A stretch of 64,000 nucleotides of DNA from Areca catechu (Eukaryota > Streptophyta > Magnoliopsida > Arecales > Arecaceae): positions 136,467,854 to 136,531,853 of the forward strand of contig CM038052.1 in assembly GCA_021397845.1 (NCBI GenBank), written 5' to 3'. Shown here piece after piece: positions 1 through 11,442 of this stretch. Within the stretch, counting starts at the first letter, position 1, and the number at the start of each line of letters is the position of its first letter. Both the position numbers and the translations under genes were made by a program. The notes beneath the pieces were generated by a model. It was not told the origin of the DNA. It saw only the letters and a list, made by a program, of their open reading frames with translations, and searched no databases.

Positions 1-536
1 TATATTCCCTGGTATCTTGCTTCTTAGGGGCTTGGGATTGGCGCCTGGGCTTGATTTCTTTGGGCTAGGATGTAGATGGACCTTTAAAATCATGGATGCC
101 TTCATATATGAATATATTTTGGCATCTGGTAGGGAATCTGGGCATTTGGAGGGCATCTGCAAGGAATCAGGGTTTTCTGAATTTTTTCTCCTGGGGTCTT
201 CAAATCTTCAAGCTGGGCTGGACTTGGGCTATACTTCCATGTCTTCAATCTGGTTGGACTTGGTCTTTACTTGTATGATGTGGTCTTGAGTCTTCAATAT
301 GGTTGAATAGGTCTCAAAAAAATAAAATTAGCTCGACATGAGCTGACTAACACTGGACTGAAGTAGCTCAACATGAGCTGACTAGTACAGAACTGAAACT
401 CAAAAGACTCAAATAACAACTAAAATGGACTCAGATGGGCTAAGCCCTTATTACAGATGGACTCATAAATTATTGATCAATTCACAGAGGGTTGAAAAGC
501 CTCTGTCTTATTCTGGTGCCTCCTGTGTCCCCACCA
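1..536 (-). repeat. Family A LTR, first half, inverted
   Basis: On the minus strand this reads as the first ~540 bases of the family A LTR, whose start (TGGTGGGGACAC) lies at 536. It matches the reverse complement of 22857-23400 and 27657-28190. It runs off the left window edge. To its right there is no polypurine tract. Instead LTR sequence continues in the opposite orientation. It could be an inverted half-LTR or the 3' LTR of A2 (11328-14974). Confidence 0.8.
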
Positions 537-848
537 GGGAGAGCAATGATTAAGGGATTTTCTACCTATGTTGCCTTATATTTCTAGTTAGGGTTTGAAA
601 GGGAGAAGGAGTCCTATGTAAAGACTAAAGTACCCTTACTTGGGGCCGAAGGTTAAGGGTCTATTTAAGTAACCCTAGTCTCTTGTATGACGCTTGATTT
701 TGATATATGACATAAACCTTGAGTTCTTCTATTGCTTTGAGTGTTACCCTGCTGTGTGCATAAAGGGGTTTGAGAGTTTTCTTCTTCCCGGTGCTGCATC
801 CATCTTCCTACCGCCAACCAACCTTCCAGAACCCTGGCAGCCCACACC

Positions 849-853
849 AAAGA
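849..853. repeat. Left TSD of copia element 1 (AAAGA)
   Basis: AAAGA precedes the TG end at 854 and recurs at 10849-10853 after the CA end at 10848. Removing the element and one copy restores a continuous family A LTR, which supports both boundaries. Confidence 0.9.
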
Positions 854-3195
854 TGAAAGAAAACAGTGCAGGTGGTTTGACATGATCCTACACTAGACAT
901 GCAAACAGCTACGGGAGTAGAATAAAATTTTAAAACATTTTTAAAATCACCGCAGTGGAAAACTGCTCCGCCCAGAACCTAACCTATTCATGTTGCATGT
1001 AGTCATGTAACGAAGCATGAAATATTTGTAAAAAAATATAAATAAATACATCTATTTATGCATGATTAAAATAAAATTTTTAATACCTTTATTCTGCCTG
1101 GAATAACTCTGGAATAAAGCTGGAATAGGCTAGAATAAGTGGGATAAACTTATTCCAGTCTTCTTCCTCCTTGGACCGTTGAGATGCTCTATTTTTGGCT
1201 TTCAAAACAGCGATCAAATGGCGGCTTCCAGACCTCCTTTCCTCCCAAATCGAAGCAGCAGCAAGGAGGTTGGATCTTCTTCGATTTTCAACCAAAATCT
1301 ACAAAGAAAAAATCACTAAAAGATCTCTACCAATTCACCGAAAGCTTACTGCCAAAAATCTGCTGTAGGAAAAATAGCAGGCTTCTTCTTTGGATTTTGA
1401 GCAGCAACAGCAAACGGGGTTCGATTCTCTTACTCCCAGGAGTAAAGGGATACTCCCTCTAGAGGGGAGATATGCCCGGGGCTCTCAGATCCTCCTGCTC
1501 GCGCGGTGCTAGCCGCTGGAAGGGAGTAGCACGGTCACAGGTAGCAGCAGGTCTCTTTGCTGCAGAGCTGAGTTTGAGCACCTCAAAAGGCAATGAAAAG
1601 GCCTTGCTCACACTCCCAAAAAAACACCCTACAAGCACCCAGTGGAAGCAAGAAAAAAAAATCTCTCAAAGAACCCCCAGAAATTTTTTTTTTTTTTCTC
1701 ACGGTGAAAAGGAATCAGCACACATGAAACATAGTGGCTGGGTTTAAATATAGGCAGCAGGGAGAAGATAAAAGGGCTGGGAAATGATGAGGTCTCTGCA
1801 GCCATTAAAACAGGGATTAAGGCAGCCGATGGGGGAGAGGAAGGGACGGCCACCCAACGAAAACAATTCGGTTGTTTGGCCCTCAACCGGATGCAAGGAT
1901 TTCTCCCAGCGTCGTTCGATTAGGACGTTTGGGTTTCTTCCAACGTAAGGAAAAAATCCAACGTGGAAACCAGTCCAAGGGAGAAAACACCGGTTCAAAA
2001 ACTGGTCCAAACCAATTTTGATTCAATCCCATTAAACCTCTTGGTTCAATCTAATTGAACCGGTTCAAGCCCAATTTAATTGGTTCAATTGGTTCACAAC
2101 AATTGGAGGCCGAAACGAACTCCGAATCAGTTCAAAACTGATTCAAAAAAATCCTGGAGCAGTCTTGGTCAGCCCAGAACAATTTTTGGTTGACACAGAC
2201 AAGGGCAAGATGGGGAAAAGAGTGCTCAAAAATACTGTGACCATAAAACCGAGATGATTCCCAATCGTAATCGGTATCCGGATCAGAGAGTAATCCTTTG
2301 TGGCGTGTGACCTCATAGGTTCGAACCTAAACGGTAGCACTAGAACAATTCTAGTGCCAGCACAGGAAACCATCTAGCAATGGGTCCCGGCATCCGGATA
2401 GGTCGAAGATGCGGGAGCAAACTATCGAACCACTGGCATATGGTTACCGTATAATTCATCCTTTTGACCTCTAATGCTTAGGACGACTGAGATTGGGCTG
2501 CCAAACCAGATAGAGTAAAGTCGACTACATGTCTCAACCTCGCAAGCCCGGTGACTCTTCACTAGGACTACCCCGGCCGAGGATTTGCTAAATTGAGATA
2601 CTACGAGACATTCAATCCAAACTGTTTGGACAGGTCAATTCCATCTTGGTCCATCACTGCTCCACAAGTACTTTCCTGTACCCAAAAACCTTCCATCACC
2701 GGATTAAAAATCCGGGTAGTCCGGCACCAAAGCACAGGGAGTTGCTTGCAAGCTACCATGATGACCTCAGGTCGGAGGGACACATATACCCATATCCAAT
2801 CCTGAGTATCCCTTTGGCAGAAAGGGGCTGCACGGAGTCACGTTCAATAAGATATCACATATCCCACTTGCAGATCACATCAGTGTCACCACACTCATTT
2901 GGTCAAGAGGACAACCAAACGATGTGAACTACAACAACCTATACTTGATATAGTACCGTCCAGTACAATATATCCTTTGGTTGTGAACAGGGTTTAAGGA
3001 CCACTTGATACATCCTCTCTGTATCGAATTCAGTGTAGTCCTAAGGACTTCATCACATGGAAAGAGTTCATTTCAGGGAAATATAAAATGTGATTAGCTG
3101 CCAAAAATATATTTTATTAATTCAAAGAAAAAGTATAATACTGAGCCCAACCGCCTACAACCCAGGCGATTGGCTTTGGAACACAATTCCCAACA
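854..3195 (-). repeat. 3' LTR of copia 1
   Basis: Left copy of the 2.34-kb LTR, 3' in element orientation. It aligns along its whole length with 8506-10848. The minus-strand LTR begins TGTTGGGAATTG at 3195 and ends TTTTCTTTCA at 854. A TATATTTA box is readable on the minus strand around 1745-1752. Short ORFs inside are not conserved and are not annotated. Confidence 0.93.
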
Positions 3196-3205
3196 ACTCC
3201 CACTT
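3196..3205 (-). other. Polypurine tract of copia 1
   Basis: On the minus strand AAGTGGGAGT lies directly before the 3' LTR start. This is the usual position and composition of the plus-strand DNA primer. Confidence 0.85.
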
Positions 3206-3355
3206 GTACTAAAGCCAATCAGAAGAGTATCTAATACCCATTTCCCATTTACAATAGTCGAACTCTTTTATTCCGAGGGCTTTAGTGAAGGGGTCGGCAA
3301 GATTTTCTTTTCCATTGATCTTCAGAAGATTGATGTCGCCTCATTCTATGATCTC

Positions 3356-3901
3356 TCATACGAGGTGGTAGCGCCGCAGTATGTGCTTGGTGCGGTGATG
3401 AGCTTTAGGCTCCTTAGAATGAGCAATGGCTCCAGTGCTATCACAGTACACCAGAACAGGACCATCTAGGGAAGGTGCCACCCCTAGCTCTCCAAGGAAC
3501 TTCCGCAACCACACACCTTCCTTTGTTGCATCTGATGCTGCAATGTATTCTGCTTCGCATACCGAGTCTGCAACAGTTGCCTGCTTGGAACTTTTCCTGC
3601 AGATCGCTCCTCCATTCAGGGTAAATACAAACCCTGACACACTCTTGCTATCATCTCTATCCGACTGGAAACTGGAGTCAGAGTACCCCACAAGTTTCAA
3701 GTCAGGTTCTCCATAAATCAGCCATTGATCTTTAGTATTTCTCAAATACTTAAGGATGGACTTAACCACCTTCCAATGCGCCTCACCTGGGTCAGACTGG
3801 TATCTGCTCACTACTCCTAGTGAGTATGCCACGTATGGTCTAGTACAAGTCATAGCATACATGATAGAGCCTACTACAGAAGCATGAGGTACTCTACTCA
3901 T
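3356..3901 (-). pseudogene. Copia 1 RNase H and end of reverse transcriptase
   Basis: This 181-codon open stretch is the C-terminal part of the polyprotein. It starts with the RT connection region (SIMYAMTCTRP) and runs through the copia RNase H domain, with acidic active-site motifs GYSDSSF and CEAEYIAASD visible and a following CDSTGAI block. RNase H removes the RNA template during reverse transcription. The frame differs from that of upstream RT, so at least one frameshift lies between 3901 and 4033. Further C-terminal residues continue to about 3210, near the polypurine tract. Confidence 0.9.
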
Positions 3902-4032
3902 GCGCTCTCTTTCCTCTGGAGTTGTCGCACAATCCTTCTTGGAAAGAGTAATTCCAGGAACCTATCGGGAGATAGCCTTTTCTTAGAATTTTCCATGCTG
4001 AACCGTTTTAGCACGGTGTCAATGTACGTAGA

Positions 4033-4350
4033 CTAGGACAATCCCAAAAGCTTCTTAGATCTATCTCTATAGATGTTCATACCTAGTACGTAAGAAGCTT
4101 CACCCAAGTCCTTCATGGAGAACTGAGATGATAACCAGACCTTTATTCCTTGTAATGCTGCGACATCATTCCCGATTAAGAGAATGTCGTCAACATACAG
4201 TACTAGGAATACAATCACAGAACCATTAATCCATTTATAGATGCACGGTTCTTCTCTGTTCCTAACAAAGCCATATGATTTAATACACCTATCAAACCGT
4301 AAGTTCCAACTTCGAGACGCTTGCTTGAGTCCATAGATGGACCTCTGCAA
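4033..4350 (-). pseudogene. Copia 1 reverse transcriptase, catalytic part
   Basis: This stretch of 105 codons carries the copia RT core. QRSIYGLKQASRSW is followed by the catalytic YVDD in VLYVDDILLIGND and by MKDLGEASYVLGM. The open stretch ends at a TAG (4033-4035) where copia elements usually have Gln (LSQ..YI). Upstream RT residues, including the W.MDV.TAFLNG block, continue to about 4560 but are cut by TAG codons at 4453-4455 and 4393-4395. Enzyme activity from this copy is excluded. Confidence 0.92.
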
Positions 4351-4553
4351 CTTGCATACTTTTGATTCATCTGTGGATGTAAACCCTTCAGGCTATATCA
4401 TATACACCTCCTCTTCCAGCTCCCCATTTAGGAAAGCGGTTCGGACATCCATCTACCAGATCTCATAATCAAAATATGCTACCAAAGCAAGCATGATCCG
4501 AATGGACTTGAGCATTGCCATAGGGTAGAAAGTCTCGTCATAATCGATACCAA

Positions 4554-5375
4554 TCACTGACGATACTCCTTGGCAACCTGACGGGCTTTATAGGTCTCTA
4601 CCTTCCCATCCACGTCCCTTTTTCTCTTGAAGATCCATTTACACCCGATGGGTTTTATTCCTTCAGGCGGATCAACCAATGTCCATACATTGTTGATTTC
4701 CATGGACTCCATTTTGGATCGCATGGCTCCAAGCCATGCCTCAGAGTCAGATCTCTGAAGTGCATCCATATAGGTGATCGGATCCTCATTGTTCTCATCG
4801 AGCTCAATGGGATCACCATCCCGGACCAAGAAACCGTAGTATCTGTCCAGCTGACGTGGTATTCTATCGGATCTCCTAATGGGTTATGGGTGTGATTCAA
4901 TCACAGCCTGTTCTACGATGTTCTTAGAGTGTGCAGGTTCTTCTATTGGCTGAACTTCATCAAGTTCAATCTTAGAGGCTATAGTTCCTTCTCCAAGGAA
5001 CTCCTTTTCCAAAAACATAGCTCTAAGAGCAACGAACACCTTTTGTTCATTCTCCAAATAGAAGAAATACCCTTTGGTTTCCTTAGGATAACTAATGAAT
5101 AAACACCGATCAGACCTTGGACCAAGTTTGTCTGAGTCTAAACGCTTTACGTAAGCCGGACAACCCCAGACCCGAAGGTGTGAGATTGAGGGTTTACGCC
5201 CATTCTACATCTCATACGGAGTGGAGACAACAGACTTACTTGGAACATTAGTTAATAAGTAACTGGCTGTCTGAAGTGCATATCCCCAAAAGGATAGCGG
5301 CAGAGTTGCAAAGCCTATCATAGATCGAACCATGTCCAACAAGGTTCGATTCCTCCTTTCGGACACACCATTCAA
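4554..5375 (-). pseudogene. Copia 1 integrase C-terminus and start of reverse transcriptase
   Basis: From right to left this covers the end of integrase (RNRTLLDMVRSM, then RVWGCPAYVKR), a linker, and the RT start (EAWLGAMRSKMESMEINNVW, then IGCKWIFKRKRD). Two stops interrupt it: TAG at 5205-5207 in place of the Trp of the YEMW.GRKP motif, and TAA at 4884-4886. A one-base deletion near 4550-4565 shifts the frame before the IDYDETF motif of RT. Copia 2 keeps the Trp codon, which shows the change here is secondary. Confidence 0.85.
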
Positions 5376-6047
5376 CTATGGTGTTCCTGGAGGAGTCCAC
5401 TGAGAGAGAATTCCATTCTCCTCAAAATATGTCAAAAATGCACCAGATAAGTATTCACCACCTCGATCAGATCGAAGGGTTTTAATACTTTTTCCAGTTT
5501 GCTTTTCTACTTCATTACAATATTGTTTGGACATTTCAAACGACTCAGACTTATGTCTCATTAAAAAGACATAACCGAACCTTGAAAAGTCGTCTGTAAA
5601 AGTAATGAAATATTTGTATCCTCCTCTGGCACTTACTGTCATCGGTCCACATACATCAGTATGTATTAGACTTAGAAGTTCTGTAGCTCGTTCACTTTTT
5701 CCAGTAAAAGGTGACTTGGTCATTTTAACAAGTAAATAGGATTCACAAGTGGGCAGTGATTCAGAATCACTGACCTCGAGGAGTCCATCTCCTCGCATCT
5801 TGTTTATCCTATTTTGGTTAATATGACCTAGCCTACAGTGCCAAAGATACAAATCATTGACATTATCTAATCTTGGGCATTTGCTAGATGTGTACATTAC
5901 ACTAACAGGCCTTGATAGTACGTATATGCCATTATTTAATCTAGCTTTCATTATCACAGAGTTATTCAAAATAACATTGCAAAAATCTCCTTTTATTGAT
6001 AGTTCAAAACCACAATTGGCCAAAAGGCCTACAGAGATTATGCTCAT
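5376..6047 (-). pseudogene. Copia 1 protease end, GAG-pre-integrase and integrase core
   Basis: This is a 223-codon stretch. The pre-integrase motif LYLWHCRLGHINQNRINKM supplies the H..H half of the zinc finger. The C..C half reads TCESYLL, so the second Cys is replaced by Tyr. The catalytic core shows the first Asp in LIHTDVCGP and the second Asp in LRSDRGGEY. The Glu region lies beyond a TAG at 5376-5378, which replaces the Gln of the TPPGTPQ motif. Integrase inserts the cDNA into the genome; this copy cannot encode a complete one. Confidence 0.92.
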
Positions 6048-6194
6048 AATGAAACTAGGATAATAGTGACAGTCGACTAGTTTGACAGTACAAGACTCAA
6101 AGACAAAACGCAGGACTCCGATTGCCAGTACTGGAACACGATTTCCATTCCTGATGCTCAGAAACTGTTCTCCATCTTCAAATCTTCTGCTAAC

Positions 6195-6548
6195 TTAAAG
6201 TCCCTGTAACGAATTACAAACATGAATTGGACTACCAGTATCCAATACCCAGTTAGCAGTATCAACAATAGAGTAATTACAAGGTTTTATCATATAAATA
6301 TCTTGTTCAGCAGACTTCTGCTTTCTCGGCCTGTTCGGATCAAGGGATGCAATACAAAGAGGACAGTTCCTCTTCCAATGTCCCTTCTTCTTGCAGTAGA
6401 AACACTCTACAGAAGATTGATTAGCCTTATACTTCCTGGTCTGACTAGGGCCAGGAGCATTCTGCATCTTCTTTCCCTTTTTATTTATTTTCTTCTTCCC
6501 TTTCTTAAAGGGATGACGGCCTCTACTACCTCCCACTAAATTCACCAC
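6195..6548 (-). pseudogene. Copia 1 gag zinc knuckle and protease start
   Basis: This segment is basic and Lys/Arg-rich. It contains one CCHC zinc knuckle (CFYCKKKGHWKRNC), the nucleocapsid RNA-binding motif, followed by the protease active-site block NWVLDTGSPIHVCNSLQGL. A TAA (6195-6197) follows QGL. The copia 2 copy near 44034 has CAA (Gln) at that place. It is in the same frame as upstream gag, as expected for the single gag-pol frame of copia elements. Confidence 0.92.
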
Positions 6549-6581
6549 CCCCTTATTAAGTTGGTGGTCTTTCTCGAAAGT

Positions 6582-7172
6582 CTACAGCAACCCCAAAAGA
6601 CCATGGTAGTTAACTGCAGGCTTGTTCATTCTATAATGATCGAGAAAATCAAGATATGAGTGAAGAGAATTCAGGATCGCATCCTTGCCGAGCTGCTCGT
6701 GCAAGGGGCATCCGAGTTTGCCCAACTTTTCAATTAGCTCGATCATGTACAATACATGATCAGTGATCGAACCACCATTCGGCATCTTAAAGTTGTAGAT
6801 GGCATAAGACACTTTGTACCATTCTACATCATCTGGGGTGCCGAAGGATTCCTTCAACTTTTGAAGAATTTCACCAGGTTGGGCCTCCTCGAATTTACGA
6901 CTGAACTCGTCGTTCATTGCCGCTAACATAATGCATCGGACAGTAGTCCGATCAGAGACCCACTTCAGATAAGCGTCTCTGACCGCACTCCGTGCATTAG
7001 CGGGAGAGATTTCAGGTGCTTGATCCGTTATCACATAGAGGATCCGTTCATGCTCCAGAACGATTCTCAATCTTCGATACCAACTATCGAAGTTGTGATC
7101 CTTTAACTTCTCGTTATCGAGAAGTGACCAGAGTGATAAATTTGAAGACATCTGAAAAGAAAATAAGACCAC
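6582..7172 (-). pseudogene. Copia 1 gag (capsid part)
   Basis: This 196-codon stretch is the N-terminal part of the polyprotein and would form the capsid of the virus-like particle. Copia gag features are visible: SLWSLLDNEKLKDHNFDSW near the start, LKESFGTPDD, and VLYMIELIEKLGKLG. The frame stops at TAG (6582-6584) and continues in the same frame into the zinc-knuckle segment, so the break is a single nonsense codon. The start was taken at the first Met; the Met at codon 8 (MSSNLSLW) is an equally good or better start. Confidence 0.88.
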
Positions 7173-8490
7173 ATTAGTGTATGAATTAATAACTTAACCA
7201 AAAGACTTAGACTTTAGTCTAAAGGTTTCTCCCACTAATTTTTCAGATTGGTAGCTTCTAACTCCAATCCGTGAAAACACTTTTTCAAGTGGGTACTGAA
7301 ATCCAATAGGCCTCGCACGAGCCCAACTATGGCCAGCTCACCCATACGAGCCCGACTATGGCCGGCCCACCTGGTCCCATTAAGGAGGTTGCACTGAACC
7401 ATCATCGATCAGAAAGAAATTCCAGTCGCCGGATGTACACCCGTTCAATGGAACTGCCAATGCACACAAAGCTAGTGGACACATTTCTATCCAACTTAAT
7501 GGGAGGCTAAGACACTGTCAACTCTTTGACTTAGTCTTTTTAAGGACCTAATAATTTTAGAGGATTTTTTTAGTTGTGACAGAAGAAAAAGACAAGGACA
7601 TGGATCATCCTCCCACTAAATCAATCAGATTCCAGGAGGGTTGAAATAAATCAACAAATTGATCCATGGGCACCTATAGATCAGTCAGACCGATCATCCT
7701 GGGTGACATGGGTTAACTCGAGTCATTGAGCTTTTCCAATCAGTTCTGGTCAACTCAACTAGCTAGGTAGGTGAGATCATGGGTGAGTATCCGTCATTAA
7801 CCATCTTTCCTAGACACTAACCAAGTTGGCCAGGAAAGAGATAGCCTCATACAACCATGATCACAATGCCAAACCTACCTCGACACCAGTCGGTTTACCA
7901 GACTCGATCAGACTAACCTAAAAACTCGGGCATCCACTGAGCCTCTAATTGGATCCATTTTAGATGAACGGATCAACTAATCTAACTATTAGATAGTTCT
8001 AAAGAAGGGCCTTAAACAACTTTTGTTTAATCTTCATAAACTAAAAATGGCTTAGGTCTAACCCATTTATGGACCCAACAAGTCAGCTAACCCAATTTAA
8101 CCCAAAATGGCTTATGCAATGTTTTAGATTTCATAAACCTAAAATTTTTAATAAGCCAAATACTTAATTAAAATATTTTTTAATTAAGTCACAATGTAAA
8201 ATAATTTTACATAACTAAAAATCATACATCTCGATTCAAAATTTTACAAATATTTTATATCCAATAAAACATGCCTAAAATCATGTATCATCAAATTAAA
8301 ACATTTTTAATTTTAAAAATTCTTTAAGGATCCTTCTGAAGAGGCCAACACAGATGATCCACATCGTGTCAAAGACTCACGGTCATGGTGAAGGTCTCAA
8401 CAAGGTTCCAAAAAGAAATCAGGATACATATTTAGATTAAACAATTTTTAACCTATAAACATGCATACAAGAATAGATTACACATGCAAC
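7173..8490 (-). other. Copia 1 5' leader (non-coding)
   Basis: About 1.3 kb lies between the primer site and gag. It is AT-rich with no convincing ORF. A short imperfect duplication (acgagcccgactatggcc-like) lies at about 7318-7375. The sequence is recognisably repeated in the copia 2 leader at 50807-51558. Confidence 0.75.
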
Positions 8491-8504
8491 CTGCTCTGAT
8501 ACCA
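8491..8504 (-). other. Primer binding site of copia 1
   Basis: On the minus strand TGGTATCAGAGCAG lies one base after the 5' LTR. It is complementary to the 3' end of plant initiator tRNA-Met, the usual minus-strand DNA primer. Confidence 0.92.
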
Positions 8505-8505
8505 C

Positions 8506-10848
8506 TGAAAGAAAATGGTGCAGGTGGTTTGACATGATCCTACACTAGGTATGCAAACAGCTACAGGAGCAGAATGGATTTTAAAACATTTTTAAAAATC
8601 ACCGTAGCGGAAAACTGCTCCGCCCAGAACCTAACTCATTCATGTTGCATGTAGGCATGTAACAAGGCATAAAATATTTGTAAAAAATATAAATAAATAC
8701 ATCTATTTATGCATGACTAAAATAAAATTTTCATACCTTTATTTCACCTAGAATAACTCTGGAATAAAGCTGGAATAGGATGGAATAAGTGGGATAAACT
8801 TATTCCAGTCTTCTTCCTCCTTGGACAGTTGAGATGCTCTATTTTTGGCTTTCAAAACAGCGATCAAACGGCAGCTTCCGGACCTCCTTTTCCTTCCAAA
8901 TCAAAGCAGCAGCAAGGAGGTTGGATCTTCTTCTATTTTCAACCAAAATCTGCAAAGAAAAAATCACTAAAAGACCTCTACCAATTCACCGAAAGCTTAC
9001 TACAAAAAATCTGCTGTAGGAAAAATAGCAGGCTTCTTCTTTGAATTTTGAGCAGCAGCAGCAAACGGGGTTCGATTCTCTTGCTCCCAGGAGTAAAGGG
9101 ATACTCCCTCTAGAGGGGAGATATGCCCAGGCCTCTCAGATCCTCCTTCTCGCACGGTGCTAGCCGCTGGAAGGGAGTAGCACGGTCACAGGTAGCAGCA
9201 GGTCTCTTTGCTGCAGAGCTGAGTTTGAGCACCTCAAAAGGAAATGAAAAGGCCTTGCTCACACTCCCAAAAAAACACCCTACAAGCACCCAGTGGAAGC
9301 AAGAAAAAAAAATCTCTCAAAGAACCCCCAGAATCTTTTTTTTTTTTTCTCACGGTGAAAAGGAATCAGCACACATGAAACAGAGCAGTGGCTGGGTTTA
9401 AATATAGGTAGCAGGGAGAAGATAAAAGGGCTGGGAAATGATGAGGTCTCTGTAGCCATTAAAACAGGGATTAAGGTAGCCGATGGGGGAAAGGAAGGGA
9501 CGGCCACCCAGCAAAAACAATTCGGTCATTTGGCCTTCAACCGGATGCAAGGATTTCTCCCTGCATCGTTCGATTAGGACGTTTGGGTTTCTTCCAATGT
9601 AAGGTAAAAATCCAACATGGAAACCGGTCCAAGGGAGACAACACCGGTTCAAAAACCGGTCCAAACCAATTTTGATTCAATCCCATTAAACCTCTTGGTT
9701 CAATCTAATTGAACCGGTTCAAGCCTAATTTAATTTGGTTCAATTGGTTCACAACCAATTGGAGGCCGAAACAAACTCTGAATCAGTTCAGAACTGATTC
9801 AGAAAAATCCTGGCACAGTCCTAGTCAGCCCGGAACAATTTTCGATTGACACAGACAAAGGCAAGACGGGGAAAAGAGTACTCAAAAATACTGTGATCAT
9901 AAAATCGAGATGATTTTCAATCGTAATCGGTATCCAGATCAGAGAGTAATCCTCTATGGCGTGTGACCTTATAGGTTCAAACTTAAATGGTAGCACTAGA
10001 ATAATTCTAGTACCAGCACAAGAAACCATCTAGCAATGGATCCCGGCATCCGAATTGGTCGAAGATGCGGGAGCAAACTATCGAACCTCTGGCATATGGT
10101 TACCGTATAATTCATCCTTTGACCTTTAATGCTCAGGACGACTAAGATTGGGCTGCCAACCCAGACAGAGTCAGTTGACTACGTGTCTCAACCTCGCAAG
10201 CCCGGTGACTCTTCACTAGGACTACCCCGGCCGAGGATTTGCTAAATTGAGATACTGCGAGACATTCAATCCAAACTGTTTGGATAGGTCAATTCCATCT
10301 TGGTCCATCACTGCTCCACAAGTACTTGCCTGTACCCAGAAACCTTCCATCACTGGATTAAAAATCTGGGTAGTCCGGCACCAAAGCATAGGGAGTTGCT
10401 TGCAAGCTACCGTGATGACCTCAGGTCGGAGGGACACATATACCCATATCCAATCGTGAGTATCCCGTTGGCAGAAAGGGGTTGCATGGAGTCACGTTCA
10501 ATAAGATATCACATATCCCACTTGCAGATCACATCAGTGTCACCTCACTCATTTGGTCAAGAGGACAACCAAACGATGTGAACTACAACAACCTATACTT
10601 GATATATTGTCGTCCAGTATAATATATCCTTTGGTTGTGAACATGGTTTAAGGACCACTTGAAACATCCTCTCTGTATCGAAGTTAGTGTAGTCCTAAGG
10701 ACTTCATCACATGGAAAGAGTTCATTTCAGGGAAATATAAAATGTGATGAGCTGCCAAAAAATATTTTATTAATTCAAAGAAAGAGTACAATACTGAGCC
10801 CAACCGCCTACAACCCAGGCGATTGGCTTTGGGACACAATTCCCAACA
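8506..10848 (-). repeat. 5' LTR of copia 1
   Basis: Right copy of the 2,343-bp LTR, 5' in element orientation. A promoter-like box (plus-strand taaatata at 9399-9406, TATATTTA on the minus strand) marks the probable transcription start region. The TSD AAAGA follows at 10849-10853. Confidence 0.93.
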
Positions 10849-11442
10849 AAAGACACCTCTTCTTTGCTATTTTCCTTTATTTTTTTAATTCCTCTAAGTT
10901 TTCTAACCCCTGACAGGTCGTTCGCAGGTCCCCGAGTTCCTACGAATCCAACGACTCCAGCCAAGCCTCAATCAGATCATCGAGCAGAAAGTCGAGAATC
11001 TACGGGTCTTTGGCTTGGTTTTCCAGGCCGCATCCATCGAGGAACGAGAGATCCCTTCGCTGCGATCTTCACCGGGTGCTTCAGACGTTGTCAGGTACAC
11101 CCCCTCTACCTCCAGTAATTATATTGTAGGAGAACTTGCCCTAACCGAGGCTTCTCAGCCCCGGCGATCCTTCTTTATTACTTTCTAGGTCTTAATCTGC
11201 ATGCTTGACTTAAAAAATTCATACATAATTCCCTACAACTTATTTTGATTTGAAATTTGGTATTTAGTCACTTAACTCCACATATAAAATACACAAAAAT
11301 AATTGCATGCATATTAATCCCGCATCAGCTGGGCACATGCATACTCCTAACTGGTGATGCAAAGGACTCATACTAACACCTAACATACTCAACTATGCAT
11401 TCCTATCAATGAAAAATTTATTAACCTCTTTTGGACCTAAAC

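Larger units (their letters stand above)
854..10848 (-). mobile_element. Complete Ty1/copia retrotransposon (copia 1), Angela/Tork-like
   Basis: A 9,995-bp element on the minus strand with LTRs of 2,342 and 2,343 bp, TG...CA ends and TSD AAAGA. Next to the 5' LTR is an initiator-tRNA-type primer site. Next to the 3' LTR is a purine tract. The domain order gag, protease, integrase, reverse transcriptase, RNase H is the copia order. The single polyprotein frame is broken by at least eight stop codons and at least two frameshifts, so the copy is dead. By eye the LTRs differ by several per cent, so it is not recent. The clade assignment rests on remembered motif style only. Confidence 0.95.
551..11327 (+). 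repeat. Family A LTR, second half, split by a copia element
   Basis: Plus-strand LTR sequence corresponds to the second half of the A LTR (compare 23545-24308). It is present at 551-853 and resumes at 10849-11327 after a 9,995-base copia insertion. It includes a TATTTAAG promoter-like box near 660, the conserved U5 hairpin at 11145-11164, and ends in CA at 11327. Minus-strand internal sequence of element A2 follows directly. Confidence 0.8.

Noticed and set aside
1472..1886. ORFs in the copia 1 LTR (and the matching ones at 9123-9507)
   Set aside because: The copies differ in frame and length between the two LTRs, the region overlaps the promoter area, and no domain is visible.
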